Of a stretch of 64,000 nt of DNA, positions 34,580 through 44,221 are shown piece after piece (within the stretch, counting starts at the first letter, position 1; every line of letters starts with the position of its first letter). The notes beneath the pieces were generated by a model. The model worked only from the letters and a program-made list of their open reading frames with translations. It was not told where the DNA came from and did not search any database. This DNA comes from an uncultured Roseibium sp. (GTDB lineage: Bacteria; Pseudomonadota; Alphaproteobacteria; Rhizobiales; Stappiaceae), in NCBI RefSeq assembly GCF_947496995.1, contig NZ_CANMFD010000001.1, positions 554,692 to 618,691 on the forward strand, in the 5' to 3' direction. Made by a program: the position numbers and the translations under genes.

Positions 34580-36102
34580 TGCTGGTATCCCTCTGGCTGC
34601 ATGGACGGTGCGCGAAGCGTCGCCAGGTGCATGATGTCTTCTTGCGAGGTCTGCTCGCCGCCCGGCAGAATGCCGGTCAGCCGCCCTTCGCACATGACGG
34701 CAATACGGTGGCTGAGCCGCATGACTTCCGGCAGTTCGGAGGAGATCACGATGACGGCCCGGCCTTCCTTCGCCAGGTTCTTCAGGAGCTTGTGGATTTC
34801 CGATTTCGCGCCCACGTCAATACCGCGCGTCGGCTCGTCGAAGATCAGGATATCGCAATCGCGGTAGAGCCACTTGGCGATGACGACCTTCTGCTGGTTG
34901 CCGCCGGAAAGCAGTCGCACCTCCTGCCTGTCCGACGGGGTGCGAATGTCCAGCTTGCCGATATAGTCCTGCGCCGTGCGCCGCATGTCCTCTTCCTTCA
35001 GGACACCGAGGCTGCCGGAGAAACGATCCAGGCTGGCAAGGGCGATATTGGTCCGCACATCCATGCCGGTCGCAAGACCGAAGTGCTTGCGGTCTTCCGA
35101 CAGATAGCCGATCCCGGCTTTCACCGCGTCTGACGGTTGCGAAATCGCGCAGGGCTTTCCGTGCACGCGGATCTCTCCGCCGTCACGCGGATCCGCTCCG
35201 AAGATCGCCCTTGCGACCTCGGTCCGTCCCGCGCCCATCAATCCGGCAAAGCCGAGGATTTCGCCCTTGCGGACAGAAAAGTTGACATCGCGGATCTCGC
35301 GGCCCCGGTTCAGGCCGCGCACTTCCAGAACGGTCTCGGCCTGCGACAGGTCCGGTATGTCGGCCGTCTCGTTGGTCACCTCGCGCCCGACCATCATGGA
35401 GATGATGCTGGAGACAGGTGTTTCGGCCGCACCCACCGTGCCGACATAGGCACCGTCGCGCATCACGGTTACCCGGTCGGCGATCTGTTTCAGTTCGTCC
35501 ATCTTGTGGCTGATATAGATGATGCCGACACCGTCGGCCTTCAGCCGCCGGATGATGGTGAAGAGTTCGGCGATCTCCGCGTCGTTCAGGGCGGCCGTCG
35601 GCTCGTCCATGATCAGCACGCGGGAACGGTAGGAGAGCGCCTTGGCGATTTCCACCATCTGCTGCCTGGCGATGGTGAGTTCGCCGACGACCGTCTTCGG
35701 GTCCAGCTTCAGGTTCATGGACCTGAAGATCTCGACCGCCTGCGCGTTGAGCGCGGTCTCGTCCAGCCGTCCGAATCTGAGACGCGGTTCGCGGCCGATG
35801 AAGATGTTCTGCGCGACCGTCAGGTCATTCATCAGGCTGAGTTCCTGATGAATGATGCCGATGCCGAGGTCCTGCGCGGCCCTCGGGCCGTCCAGCTCCG
35901 CCGCGCGGCCGTTGACGAGGATCTCGCCGCCGTCCTTGGGGTAGATGCCGGACAGGATCTTCATCAGCGTGGACTTGCCGGCGCCGTTCTCGCCCATCAG
36001 GGCATGAACTTCTCCGGCGGCCAGATCGAAGCTGACATTCTTGAGGGCATGAACGCCCGGGAACCGTTTGTCGATCCCCGTCATTCTGACCAGGTCTGTC
36101 AT
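34576..36102 (-). CDS. Sugar ABC transporter ATPase, two-domain (RbsA-like)
   Basis: 508 residues containing two ABC cassettes. In the first, Walker A is GENGAGKST (about 36-44), followed by HQELSLM and MDEPTAAL. The second has the degenerate Walker A region [20 protein letters not shown] and [11 protein letters not shown]. This fusion is the rule in ribose-type importers. Start ATG 36102 lies 35 bp after the SDR stop. Confidence 0.93.
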   Translation of the reverse strand: MTDLVRMTGIDKRFPGVHALKNVSFDLAAGEVHALMGENGAGKSTLMKILSGIYPKDGGEILVNGRAAELDGPRAAQDLGIGIIHQELSLMNDLTVAQNIFIGREPRLRFGRLDETALNAQAVEIFRSMNLKLDPKTVVGELTIARQQMVEIAKALSYRSRVLIMDEPTAALNDAEIAELFTIIRRLKADGVGIIYISHKMDELKQIADRVTVMRDGAYVGTVGAAETPVSSIISMMVGREVTNETADIPDLSQAETVLEVRGLNRGREIRDVNFSVRKGEILGFAGLMGAGRTEVARAIFGADPRDGGEIRVHGKPCAISQPSDAVKAGIGYLSEDRKHFGLATGMDVRTNIALASLDRFSGSLGVLKEEDMRRTAQDYIGKLDIRTPSDRQEVRLLSGGNQQKVVIAKWLYRDCDILIFDEPTRGIDVGAKSEIHKLLKNLAKEGRAVIVISSELPEVMRLSHRIAVMCEGRLTGILPGGEQTSQEDIMHLATLRAPSMQPEGYQQ

Positions 36103-36137
36103 CGCGCAGTCCTCCCAAACCGCGACGGAAGTGCCGC

Positions 36138-36887
36138 CTAAATGGTGACACCCCCATCGACAAGAAGTGCCTGCCCGGACACGAACCGGCTTTCATCGGA
36201 CAACAGATAGACGACCATCGGGGTCATGTCGTCGACCGTCGCCAGACGGCCCATGGGCTGGCGGGCGATGAAGTTCTTTTCCGCCTCGACAGGATCGGGG
36301 GCGGAGGCGATCCGGCCGCGCAGGGACGGCGTGTCGACGGTCCCCGGACACAGCGCGTTGCAGCGGATGCATTCCTGAACGAAGTCGGCGGCAACACCCT
36401 TGGTAAGGCCGATGACCGCGGCCTTGGTGGTGCCGTAGAGCGTGCGCACCGGAAAGCCCTTGATGGAGGACGCCATGGACGACATGTTGAGGATCGACGC
36501 GGTTCCAGTCGTCTTGGCGCGCTCGCGCATGCCCGGCAGGAAAGCCTGGATCATGCGGTACATGGAGGTGACGTTGAGGTCGAAGCTGAAGGCCCAGTCG
36601 TCCTCGGGGATGTCGAGAACCGTGCCGTGATGAACAAAGCCCGCGCAGTTGAACAGACCGTCGAGCTGCGGCAGCTGGTCCGCGAGAGCGATGATCTGGC
36701 CGCGATCGCGCACATCCAGCTTGTGGATCTCGATGCCGGGACATTCCTGCGGCAGGGAGGCAAGGGTTGCTTCGTTGATATCGACGGCAATGACCTTGGC
36801 GCCTTCCTTCGCGCAGGCGATCGCACTGGCACGGCCGATCCCCTGGCCGGCTGCCGAGACCAATATTGTTTTATCCTTCAAGCGCAC
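36138..36887 (-). CDS. SDR dehydrogenase, likely 2-keto-3-deoxy-L-fuconate dehydrogenase
   Basis: 249 residues. The NAD motif SAAGQGIG is followed by NCAG (in place of NNAG), the catalytic Ser in NMSSMASS, and YGTTK (Y-x3-K). It is closest in pattern to the SDR enzymes that oxidise 2-keto-3-deoxy-L-fuconate at C4 (and DHRS6/BDH2-like proteins). The neighbours supply the preceding dehydratase and the following hydrolase. Substrate assignment is contextual. Confidence 0.8.
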   Translation of the reverse strand: MRLKDKTILVSAAGQGIGRASAIACAKEGAKVIAVDINEATLASLPQECPGIEIHKLDVRDRGQIIALADQLPQLDGLFNCAGFVHHGTVLDIPEDDWAFSFDLNVTSMYRMIQAFLPGMRERAKTTGTASILNMSSMASSIKGFPVRTLYGTTKAAVIGLTKGVAADFVQECIRCNALCPGTVDTPSLRGRIASAPDPVEAEKNFIARQPMGRLATVDDMTPMVVYLLSDESRFVSGQALLVDGGVTI

Positions 36888-36937
36888 TGAAATCCTCCCG
36901 AAACCCTGAGCGGGTATGTTCTGTTTTTTGCGGCGTG

Positions 36938-38464
36938 TTACATCACGGCGCCGATTTGCCAGGGAACGAACTCGACTCCGCCGAAGCCCAGTTGTTCACT
37001 CTTGGAATGCTCCCCGGAGGCAACGCTGATGATCTTTTCGAAGATCTCCCGGCCCTTGTTCTCCAGGCTGATGTTCTCGGTGATCACATCGCCGCAGTTG
37101 ATGTCCATGTCTTCCGACATGCGGCCGTACATCTCGCTGTTGGTGGCCAGCTTGATGCAGGGCGTCGGCATGTAGCCGGAGACCGAACCGCGTCCGGTGG
37201 TGAACACGATGATGTTGGCACCGGAGGCGATCTGACCGGTGACGGAGCAGGGGTCGAAGCCTGGACTGTCCATGAAGACAAAGCCCTTCTTGTCGACAGG
37301 CTCGCCGAACTTGTAGACGTCCACCAGCGGAGCCGACCCGCCCTTGGCCGCCGCGCCGAGGGATTTTTCCAGGATTGTCGTCAGCCCGCCTCGCTTGTTG
37401 CCGGGAGAGGGGTTGTTGTCCATCTCGCCGCCGTTGCGGGCGGTGTAATCCTCCCACCAGCGGACCCGCTCGATGAGTTTCTTGCCCACATCGACGGAAA
37501 CCGCCCTGCGGGTGAGCAGGTGTTCTGCGCCATAGATTTCCGAGGTTTCGGAAAGGATGGTCGTGCCGCCGTGGCGGACCAGAAGATCGGACGCCATGCC
37601 GAGGGCCGGATTGGCGGTGATGCCGGAATAACCGTCCGAGCCGCCGCACTGCATGCCGACGGTGATCTCGGAGATCGGAACCGGCGTGCGTTCGGCCTTG
37701 TTGGCGATCTCCGCCAGATCCTTCAGTTCCGCAAGGCCCGCTTCGATGGTCTTGCGGGTGCCGCCTGTCTGCTGGATGGTCATGTATCTGAGATCGCCGC
37801 CCGGGCGCATCTTGCGTTCGCCGATCAGGTCGGCGACCTGCATCACTTCGCAGCCGAGGCCGATCAGCAGGATGGCGGCAAAATTGGGGTGCTGGGCATA
37901 GCCGGACAGCGTGCGGAAGAGGGTCGCGTAGCCTTCGTCCTTGCCGGACATGCCGCAGCCGGTGCCATGCACGATCGGAACGATGCCGTCGACATTGGGA
38001 TAGTCCTTCAGCAAGCCGGATTTTTCCGCCGCTTCCGCAATGAACCTGGCAACCGAGCCAGAACAGTTCACCGAAGTGAGAATGCCGATATAGTTGCGGG
38101 TGCCGGCCTTGCCGGTCGGGCGCCGGTAGCCGAGAAATGTCCGCTCTTCAGCGATCGGGTCCAGCGGGATACAGGCCTCGCCATGTTGATAGTCCTGGCT
38201 GTGGTCGCCCATGCCGAGATTATGAACATGCACATGTTCGCCCGGCTTAATGTCGGCTTTCGCCTGGCCGATGATCTGGCCGTAGCGAATGACGTTCTCT
38301 CCGGCGGCAATCGGCAGGCGCGCAATCTTGTGGCCGCGCAGAACCTGTCCGGGAAGCGGTGTGTCCACGAAGGCCGCGTTCGCCCCCGCCTCGATATCCT
38401 GAAGCGCGACGACCACGTTGTCGCCGGGGTTGAGAAGGATCGAATTGGCGTAAGTCTGCAACAC
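36938..38464 (-). CDS. UxaA-family dehydratase, likely L-fuconate dehydratase
   Basis: 508 residues, full length for altronate/galactarate dehydratases. It fuses the N-terminal SAF domain (1-90, IARLPIAAGENV...HVHNLG) with the catalytic domain (GYRRPTGKAGTRNYIGILTSVNCS, HGTGCGMSGKD, GMQCGGSDGYSGITANPALG). Enzymes of this family are Fe/Mn-dependent. Most oxidative fucose loci use an enolase-superfamily fuconate dehydratase. None is present here, so this enzyme probably fills that step, as the UxaA-like genes do in the Campylobacter jejuni fuc locus. It is the first gene of the minus-strand operon. Confidence 0.8.
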   Translation of the reverse strand: MLQTYANSILLNPGDNVVVALQDIEAGANAAFVDTPLPGQVLRGHKIARLPIAAGENVIRYGQIIGQAKADIKPGEHVHVHNLGMGDHSQDYQHGEACIPLDPIAEERTFLGYRRPTGKAGTRNYIGILTSVNCSGSVARFIAEAAEKSGLLKDYPNVDGIVPIVHGTGCGMSGKDEGYATLFRTLSGYAQHPNFAAILLIGLGCEVMQVADLIGERKMRPGGDLRYMTIQQTGGTRKTIEAGLAELKDLAEIANKAERTPVPISEITVGMQCGGSDGYSGITANPALGMASDLLVRHGGTTILSETSEIYGAEHLLTRRAVSVDVGKKLIERVRWWEDYTARNGGEMDNNPSPGNKRGGLTTILEKSLGAAAKGGSAPLVDVYKFGEPVDKKGFVFMDSPGFDPCSVTGQIASGANIIVFTTGRGSVSGYMPTPCIKLATNSEMYGRMSEDMDINCGDVITENISLENKGREIFEKIISVASGEHSKSEQLGFGGVEFVPWQIGAVM

Positions 38465-38519
38465 GTCGGCTCTCCCTGTTCAGCCTGTTGCTCAGGCCTA
38501 CCTCGTCTTCAGGATTAGC

Positions 38520-38552
38520 TTGACAGGGTAACTGTGTCAACTAACATGTTAG
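38520..38552. promoter_or_regulatory. Candidate operators in the divergent fucose-locus promoter
   Basis: Two adjacent palindromes: TTGACA (38520-38525) mirrored by TGTCAA (38535-38540), and the perfect 12-mer CTAACATGTTAG (38541-38552). They lie between the dehydratase start (38464) and the GntR start (38572), the expected place for an FCD-type regulator controlling both directions. Confidence 0.55.
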
Positions 38553-38571
38553 CATTCCAATTGAGATAGTC

Positions 38572-39285
38572 ATGTCGCTGCCGAACGAACAAGATCCTGA
38601 CGAAATCGCCTTGCCGGACATCGGCAAGCTGACGGGCTCCCTTGCACAGCGTGTCTACGAGGCGCTGCGTACAGCCATTCTCGCCATGGATCTGCCGCCG
38701 GGCACCAACCTGAAAAAACAGCTCATCTGCGAACAGCTCGGGGTTTCCCGCTCACCGGTGACCGAAGCCATCACCAGGCTGGCGGGCGAGGGGCTGGTGG
38801 AAGTCGTTCCCCAGTCGGGGTCGCGTGTCACCAAATTCTCCATGTCGGAAATCCACGAAGGGGCGTTCCTGCGCGAAGCAATCGAGCTGGCAGCCGTGGC
38901 GAAGGTCGCGGCGGAGCGCACCGAGGAACAGCTTTCCGAACTGACCCGCAATCTCCGGCTCCAGGCGCTGTGCCTTGAGGATTTCGACGAGGCCGGCTTC
39001 TACCGGGAGGATGAGCGCATGCACGAACTCATCTTCTCCTTCACGGGCTACCCGAAACTGAACACGCTTGCCGCGGCCGGCTGGGTCCAGGTGAACCGCG
39101 CCCGGCAACTGCTGCTGCCGATGCGCGGCCGCGCGCAGGAAGCCTACGAAGAGCACAAGGTCATCATCGACGCGATCCGCGACCGGGATCCCGAAAAGGC
39201 ACGGCAGGCGATGCAGAAACATCTGAGCCGGCTCGTCACCCGCCTCGAACCGCTCATCGAAAGCCGGCCGGACCTGTTCGACTAG
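38572..39285 (+). CDS. GntR-family (FCD/FadR subfamily) regulator
   Basis: 237 residues. The winged helix (LAQRVYEALRTAILAMDLPPGTNLKKQLICEQLGVSRSPVTEAITRL) is followed by an all-helical FCD effector domain with a metal/ligand-binding pattern (Asp/His residues in REDERMHELIFSFTGYPKL and EHKVIIDAI). It is divergent from the dehydratase operon and upstream of the plus-strand catabolic genes. It is probably a repressor relieved by a sugar-acid intermediate. Confidence 0.88.
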   Translation: MSLPNEQDPDEIALPDIGKLTGSLAQRVYEALRTAILAMDLPPGTNLKKQLICEQLGVSRSPVTEAITRLAGEGLVEVVPQSGSRVTKFSMSEIHEGAFLREAIELAAVAKVAAERTEEQLSELTRNLRLQALCLEDFDEAGFYREDERMHELIFSFTGYPKLNTLAAAGWVQVNRARQLLLPMRGRAQEAYEEHKVIIDAIRDRDPEKARQAMQKHLSRLVTRLEPLIESRPDLFD

Positions 39286-39330
39286 GCCGTGTGGACGAAG
39301 TGGAGACGCAGCCATGAATGAGGAAATGCA

Positions 39331-40386
39331 ATGAACGGTCTTCCAACGCATTTGTTGAACAACCGGACAGCTGAAAAGATAGAGCTGACGGAAATGGGTT
39401 TCGGCGGCGCGCCGCTCGGCAATCTCTACCGGAAGGTTTCCGAGGCCGATGCCCAGGCCGCGTTGCAGGCGGCCTATGACAACGGTATCCGCTATTTCGA
39501 CACCGCGCCGCAATACGGTCTCGGCCGGTCGGAGGAACGCTTCGCGCAGGCCATAAAGCGCTTCGGCAGGGAGAACATCCGCCTCTCCACCAAGATCGGC
39601 CGCCTGCTGCTCGACTGCGAACCGGAGGAGGTGACCCCGGAAGCCTTTGTCGATGTGCCCCAGAAGCGGATCGTCTTCGACTACAGCTATGACGGCGTCA
39701 TGCGCAGCTATGAGGCCAGCAAGGCCCGGCTGCAGATCAGGAACGCCGACATTCTCTTCGTTCACGACGTCTGCGCCTTTTCCCAGGGCTCCCAGGAAGC
39801 AAGCGATGCCCGTGTCCGCGAACTCTTTGATCTCGGCGGTTACCGCGCCCTGAGTGAGCTGAGAGAGGCGGGCGAGATTGGCGCCATCGGCGCCGGCGTC
39901 AACGAATGGCAGGTGTGCGAGAAACTGCTCGGCCTGGCCGATTTCGACTGTTTCCTTCTCGCGGGCCGCTACACGCTGCTCGAACAGGAAGCGCTGGAAA
40001 GCTTCCTGCCGCTCTGTGAGGCTCGCGACGTCGGCATCATCCTGGGCGGGCCGTATAATTCCGGCATTCTGGCCACCGGCGCAGTGCCCGGTGCGAAATA
40101 CAACTACGCAGACGCGCCGCCTGACATCCTGGAACGGGTGCGCAGGATCGAGGAGGTCTGTGCGGCCCACTCCATCCCGCTTGTCGCTGCGGCCCTGCAA
40201 TTCGTGCTCGGTCATCCCTGCGTGAAGACGGTCATTCCGGGCGCGGTCGACGCGGCCCAGGTCGAAGCCAATCTGGCGGTCTTGAAGACATCCATCCCGG
40301 CCGGTTTCTGGTCGGACCTGAAGTCCGGCGGCCTCGTCCGCGAGGACGCTCCCATGCCGGAGGAACGCACATGCTACGCGGCCTGA
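39331..40386 (+). CDS. Aldo/keto reductase, likely L-fucose 1-dehydrogenase
   Basis: 351 residues. The AKR tetrad is visible: D in YFDTAPQYG (with Y of QYGLGRSEE), K in LSTKIGRLL and H in FVHDVCAF. Sequence and length resemble D-threo-aldose (L-fucose) 1-dehydrogenase. Position directly before fucU and a lactonase fits oxidation of L-fucopyranose to L-fuconolactone. Its 3' end overlaps fucU by 16 bp. ATG 39331 is preceded by GAGGAAATGCA. Confidence 0.87.
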   Translation: MNGLPTHLLNNRTAEKIELTEMGFGGAPLGNLYRKVSEADAQAALQAAYDNGIRYFDTAPQYGLGRSEERFAQAIKRFGRENIRLSTKIGRLLLDCEPEEVTPEAFVDVPQKRIVFDYSYDGVMRSYEASKARLQIRNADILFVHDVCAFSQGSQEASDARVRELFDLGGYRALSELREAGEIGAIGAGVNEWQVCEKLLGLADFDCFLLAGRYTLLEQEALESFLPLCEARDVGIILGGPYNSGILATGAVPGAKYNYADAPPDILERVRRIEEVCAAHSIPLVAAALQFVLGHPCVKTVIPGAVDAAQVEANLAVLKTSIPAGFWSDLKSGGLVREDAPMPEERTCYAA

Positions 40387-40802
40387 ACCCTCTTCTTTCA
40401 CCCGACCTGCTGCATGCCCTTGCGGCCATGGGGCACGGCAACGATATCGTCATCGCCGACGCGAACTTTCCCGCGCACAGCAACGGCCAGCGCGTCGTCC
40501 GCCTCGACGGTGTTTCGGCGACGGCGGCGCTGGAAGCAGTCCTTCAGGTCCTGCCGCTCGACACCTTCGTGCCCGATCCGGCACTGACGATGCAGGTGGT
40601 CGGCAATCCGTCCGAGGTCCCGCCGGTGGTCGCCGAATTCCAGAAGCTGGTCGATAAACTGGCGGACAATCCCGTGAAGATCGGCGGCCTGGAGCGCAAT
40701 GCCTTCTATCAGCGCTCCCGGGACGCCTTTGTCATCCTCCAGACCGGTGAAACCCGTCTCTATGGCAACATCCTTCTGAAAAAGGGCGTGATCGGTTCAT
40801 GA
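40371..40802 (+). CDS. fucU: L-Fucose mutarotase (RbsD/FucU family)
   Basis: 143 residues. LLSPDLLHALAAMGHGNDIVIADANFPA is the RbsD/FucU signature, including the active-site His and Asp. RNAFYQRSRDAFVILQTGETRLYGNILLKKG closes the domain. It interconverts anomers so that the imported sugar suits the dehydrogenase. It overlaps the AKR gene (16 bp) and the lactonase gene (4 bp), giving a tightly coupled trio. It is the best single marker for fucose as the substrate. Confidence 0.92.
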   Translation: MLRGLNPLLSPDLLHALAAMGHGNDIVIADANFPAHSNGQRVVRLDGVSATAALEAVLQVLPLDTFVPDPALTMQVVGNPSEVPPVVAEFQKLVDKLADNPVKIGGLERNAFYQRSRDAFVILQTGETRLYGNILLKKGVIGS

Positions 40803-41638
40803 CAGCCGCCCGGACCCGCATCGACGCCCACCAGCATTTCTGGCAGATCGGGCGCGGCGATTACGGCTGGCTGACACCTGATCTAGGGCCGATCTACAGG
40901 GATTTCCTGCCCGCCGACTACGAGCCGTTTCTTGAGGCGCATGGCGTAGCGGGGACCATCCTCGTCCAGGCTGCGCCTACACCGGCCGAGACCGCCTTCA
41001 TGCTCTCGCTGGCTGAGAACAATCCCTTCATCAGGGGTGTCGTCGGCTGGGTGGATTTCGAGGCGGCTGACGCAGCAGGTCAGATCACCGCGCTGGCGGA
41101 TCGGTCCGGCCTCGTCGGCCTGCGCCCGATGATCCAGGACATTGCCGATGTCAGCTGGATGCTGGGCTCGCGATTGACGCCGGCCTTCGAGGCCATGGAG
41201 CGGCATGATCTGACCTTCGACGCGCTGACCCTGCCGGGTCACCTGCCGCACCTGCGAGTGCTGCTGGACAGGCACCCCGGTCTGAAAACCGTTATCGACC
41301 ACGGTTCGAAACCGGATATACGCTCCGGAGAGTTCGATGTCTGGGCGGAGCACATGAGCGCGCTTGCCGGCCAGACGCAGGCCTGTTGCAAGCTTTCAGG
41401 TCTCGTCACCGAAGCTGCAGAAAACTGGAAGGTGGAAGACCTCAAACCCTATGTGGACCATCTCCTTGCCACCTTCGGCCCGGACCGACTGATCTGGGGC
41501 AGCGACTGGCCAGTCTGCACTCTTGCGGCCAGCTATGCGGACTGGGTCGCGGCAACGGATCGGCTTCTCGCCGGCCTGAGCGAGGCAGAGATAAAATGCG
41601 TTCTGCATGACAATGCCGTCAGGGTCTACGGCCTCTGA
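40799..41638 (+). CDS. Amidohydrolase-2 family lactonase, likely L-fuconolactonase
   Basis: 279 residues. RIDAHQHFWQIGRGDYGWL carries the HxH-like metal motif, followed by FIRGVVGWVDFEA, KTVIDHGSKP and the closing WGSDWPVCTLAA (Asp general base). This is the standard layout of the COG3618 lactonases acting on fucono-, rhamnono- and galactonolactones. It starts by an ATGA overlap with fucU and hydrolyses the lactone made by the AKR enzyme. Confidence 0.88.
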   Translation: MTAARTRIDAHQHFWQIGRGDYGWLTPDLGPIYRDFLPADYEPFLEAHGVAGTILVQAAPTPAETAFMLSLAENNPFIRGVVGWVDFEAADAAGQITALADRSGLVGLRPMIQDIADVSWMLGSRLTPAFEAMERHDLTFDALTLPGHLPHLRVLLDRHPGLKTVIDHGSKPDIRSGEFDVWAEHMSALAGQTQACCKLSGLVTEAAENWKVEDLKPYVDHLLATFGPDRLIWGSDWPVCTLAASYADWVAATDRLLAGLSEAEIKCVLHDNAVRVYGL

Positions 41639-41701
41639 GGAGAGGTAGTCAGGTCCGGCGAGGTTTGATACCCCGCCGGACCGGTCGATATGCGCTGGGC
41701 T

Positions 41702-42700
41702 TTATTTCTTGCCGAAATTCGCCCCAAGGCGCATCTGGATGTAGTCATGCGCCGTCATCGGTTCGTATTTGCCCTCCGGACCGGCAAGCACCGTATCCAT
41801 GTTGGCCTGGGCGAAAAACGCCATGGAATAGCGCGGGCCGAGATATTCCTCCGGCTTGGGCATGCGCACCCGGTGCAGGTTGGACAGCAGCTTGTCGTCG
41901 GACCAGCGCATCAGCATGTCGCCGATATTGCAGGTGATCACTCCTTCCAGCGGCGGCACGTCGGTCCAGGCGATCGCGCGGCCCTGGCTGTCCTTGCCCG
42001 GGCAGAGCTGCAATCCGCCTTGCCCCGCCTTCTGGTGCAGCAGCGTGAGACAGTCGAAGTCCGTGTGAGCTCCGGCGCGCCAGAACTTGAAGTCCTCTGG
42101 CTTGGCGTCCTCCATGCCCAGATAGTGGATCAGCCGCAGGGTGGACTGATATTCCGGCGTCAGCGGATTATGGCCATCGGTGAAGAAATCCGGCGGGAAG
42201 TCCAGCTTGTCCGCAAAGCAGGAGAGAACTTTCATCGCCAGCGCCCAGTTGTGGCGCTCGAAGGCCAGCATGGTCGCCTTGAAACCCGTGACTTCCTCCC
42301 CGGACGGCCACAGACCGGTCATGCGCGGCAGGGTGATCTGGTAGCTTTCCTTCTGGTCCGCCGTGCCGGTGGACGGGCGCACCTGCGCCTTGAATTCCCA
42401 TCCGGCATTCGAGCCGGGCTTGAGCGGGAATTGTTCCTTCGTCTCCGCGGGCAGGCTGAAAAAATCGGCCGAGAGGCGAAAGGCCTCGTCGATCAACTCC
42501 TGGGGAATGCCATGATTGGTGAGCTGGAAGAAGCCGATCCCGGTAGCTGCCTCCCACAACTCCTCGGTGATCTCCGCCTTGCGTGAGAAATAGTCCGACA
42601 TGTCGATCCGCGGGATGTCGCGATCGACGAGCTCGCCTTCGCCGCCGAAGTTCTTTTCCTTCTCCAGTTCGGCAAGGCCGTATGATGTAGAGGTGCTCAT
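41702..42700 (-). CDS. Fe(II)/2-oxoglutarate dioxygenase (isopenicillin-N-synthase-like)
   Basis: 332 residues from ATG 42700, with GAGGAG 9 bp upstream. N-terminal DIOX_N region (IPRIDMSDYF ... GIGFFQLTNHGIP), then the iron triad HTDFD and H of NLHRVRMP, and the 2-oxoglutarate arginine in RYSMAF. It is probably the last gene of the oxopurine/ABC operon, 118 bp after the deaminase. The substrate is unknown; a purine or modified nucleobase would fit the neighbours. Confidence 0.82.
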   Translation of the reverse strand: MSTSTSYGLAELEKEKNFGGEGELVDRDIPRIDMSDYFSRKAEITEELWEAATGIGFFQLTNHGIPQELIDEAFRLSADFFSLPAETKEQFPLKPGSNAGWEFKAQVRPSTGTADQKESYQITLPRMTGLWPSGEEVTGFKATMLAFERHNWALAMKVLSCFADKLDFPPDFFTDGHNPLTPEYQSTLRLIHYLGMEDAKPEDFKFWRAGAHTDFDCLTLLHQKAGQGGLQLCPGKDSQGRAIAWTDVPPLEGVITCNIGDMLMRWSDDKLLSNLHRVRMPKPEEYLGPRYSMAFFAQANMDTVLAGPEGKYEPMTAHDYIQMRLGANFGKK

Positions 42701-42817
42701 GTTTCCGTTCTCCTCAAAAAAGGGTTCCCGGAGCAATGACCCGTGCCGCGGCGGCACTGCCAGCTTATACTCCACATACCGGTTTCACCGGCAATTCAGG
42801 CCAGTCTTTCGGGCCCA

Positions 42818-44221
42818 TCAGGCATGGGCGGCGCGGGCCCCGGTGGACGCCGTTATCTCCTTTCTTCGTTCGATGATGCCCCGTGTGATCCGGCCGGCAT
42901 CTTCGGCAAGCGCCGCAAGATCGAGACCGGGTATCCGCCCGTCCTTCACGACCTGCCGGCCGCCGACGAAACTGTGCTTCACGGTTGCGGCCCCGGTCAG
43001 AACCGGCGCCAGCGCCGGGTCGTGCAGACCCAGATTACGCGGCGCATTCAAGTCGAACAGGGTGATGTCTGCGGCCATGCCGGGCGCCAGAATTCCGAAG
43101 TTGTCGAAGCCGAGCATTCTGGCGCCGCCGTCCGTTGCCCAGTTCAGCAGCGTTTCCGCGCGGGCGGCGTGAACGCCCTTGGCGGCCCGGTGAAGCGTGA
43201 AGGCGCTGTAGAGTGCCGCACCCATATCCGCCGCCTCGTTGGCTCCGGCCCCGTCGACCGCAAGGGAAACAATCCCGCCCGCGTCATGCAGCGCGTCGGC
43301 GGGCGCGATGCCGGAGCCGAGCCGCGCATTGGCCTGCGGGCAATGGGCCATGCCGGTACCGGTTTCCGCAAGCAGGGCGACTTCGGCCGGATCGCATTCA
43401 ACCAGATGAGCGAACCAGACGTCCGGCCCGAGCCAGTCCTGCTCGGCCAGCCAGTGCACCGGCCGCTTGCCGTAGCTGCGAAGCGTGAAATTCACATAGG
43501 CGCGGTTTTCGGAAAGATGCGAATGCAGCCGCAGGCCCTTGGCACGGGCGAAACCGGCAATGCCCTTCAGCTCGCCGGGCTCGACGTTAAAGGTAGGGGT
43601 CGTCGGCGCCACCGCGACCCGGCGCAGGGAGCCGGGGGAGGGGTCATGCCAGCGGTCGGCGGTCCGCTCGATGGAGGCCAGAAATGCGTCCAGTGTTTCG
43701 GTCGGCGCCGGGGGCAGGGCCGGATCCGCAAAGGAACGTCCCTTCGTGCCGCCGCCGCGGGCCAGCACGAAACGGAGACCGAGGGCGCCCGCTTCCTCGA
43801 ACAGGATGTCGGCGGGGTCGTACTCGTAACGGTCGGAGAAGACATAGTGATGATCGCAGACCGTCGTCGCGCCGGTGAGCAGAAGCTCGGCCAGTCCGAT
43901 CCGGGCGGCAACTCTCAGGGCTTCCTCGTCGATCAGCGGCCAGTAACTGTAAGGCACATGCATCAGCCAGTCGTCGAGCGGGACGTTCAGCCCTTCGGGC
44001 ACAGCCTTGAGGATCGACTGGAAGAGATGATGATGGCTGTTCACCAGCCCCGGCGTCACCACGCAGCCACCGGCATCGACGGTCTCTTCGCCGGGGTGCG
44101 GCAGAAGCGCACCCATTTCGCTGATCATGCCGTCGCGCACCCGCAGCGTGCCGCTGAAACGCTCTCCCTCCCGGTTGCCGGTAAGTCCGTAATCGATGCC
44201 GGTAATCAGGAAGGACGTCAT
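42818..44221 (-). CDS. Amidohydrolase, 8-oxoguanine-deaminase-like
   Basis: 467 residues from ATG 44221, ATGA-overlapping the permease stop. Metal ligands stand in GLVNSHHHLFQS (HxH), LHSHLSE (His) and VDGAGANEA (Asp). TVCDHHYVF, MAHCPQANARLGSG and the C-terminal AADITLFDLN are as in the ATZ/TRZ-guanine deaminase group; its closest pattern is 8-oxoguanine deaminase or AtzB-like hydroxy-triazine hydrolases. It would deaminate an imported oxopurine. The longer upstream frame overlaps the permease gene and is not used. Confidence 0.83.
   Translation of the reverse strand: MTSFLITGIDYGLTGNREGERFSGTLRVRDGMISEMGALLPHPGEETVDAGGCVVTPGLVNSHHHLFQSILKAVPEGLNVPLDDWLMHVPYSYWPLIDEEALRVAARIGLAELLLTGATTVCDHHYVFSDRYEYDPADILFEEAGALGLRFVLARGGGTKGRSFADPALPPAPTETLDAFLASIERTADRWHDPSPGSLRRVAVAPTTPTFNVEPGELKGIAGFARAKGLRLHSHLSENRAYVNFTLRSYGKRPVHWLAEQDWLGPDVWFAHLVECDPAEVALLAETGTGMAHCPQANARLGSGIAPADALHDAGGIVSLAVDGAGANEAADMGAALYSAFTLHRAAKGVHAARAETLLNWATDGGARMLGFDNFGILAPGMAADITLFDLNAPRNLGLHDPALAPVLTGAATVKHSFVGGRQVVKDGRIPGLDLAALAEDAGRITRGIIERRKEITASTGARAAHA

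Noticed and set aside
36866-38518. 550-codon plus-strand frame over the dehydratase
   Set aside because: Antisense of an intact UxaA-family gene.
38752-40401. 549-codon minus-strand frame over the GntR and AKR genes
   Set aside because: Antisense shadow of two recognised proteins; no ribosome binding site or domain.
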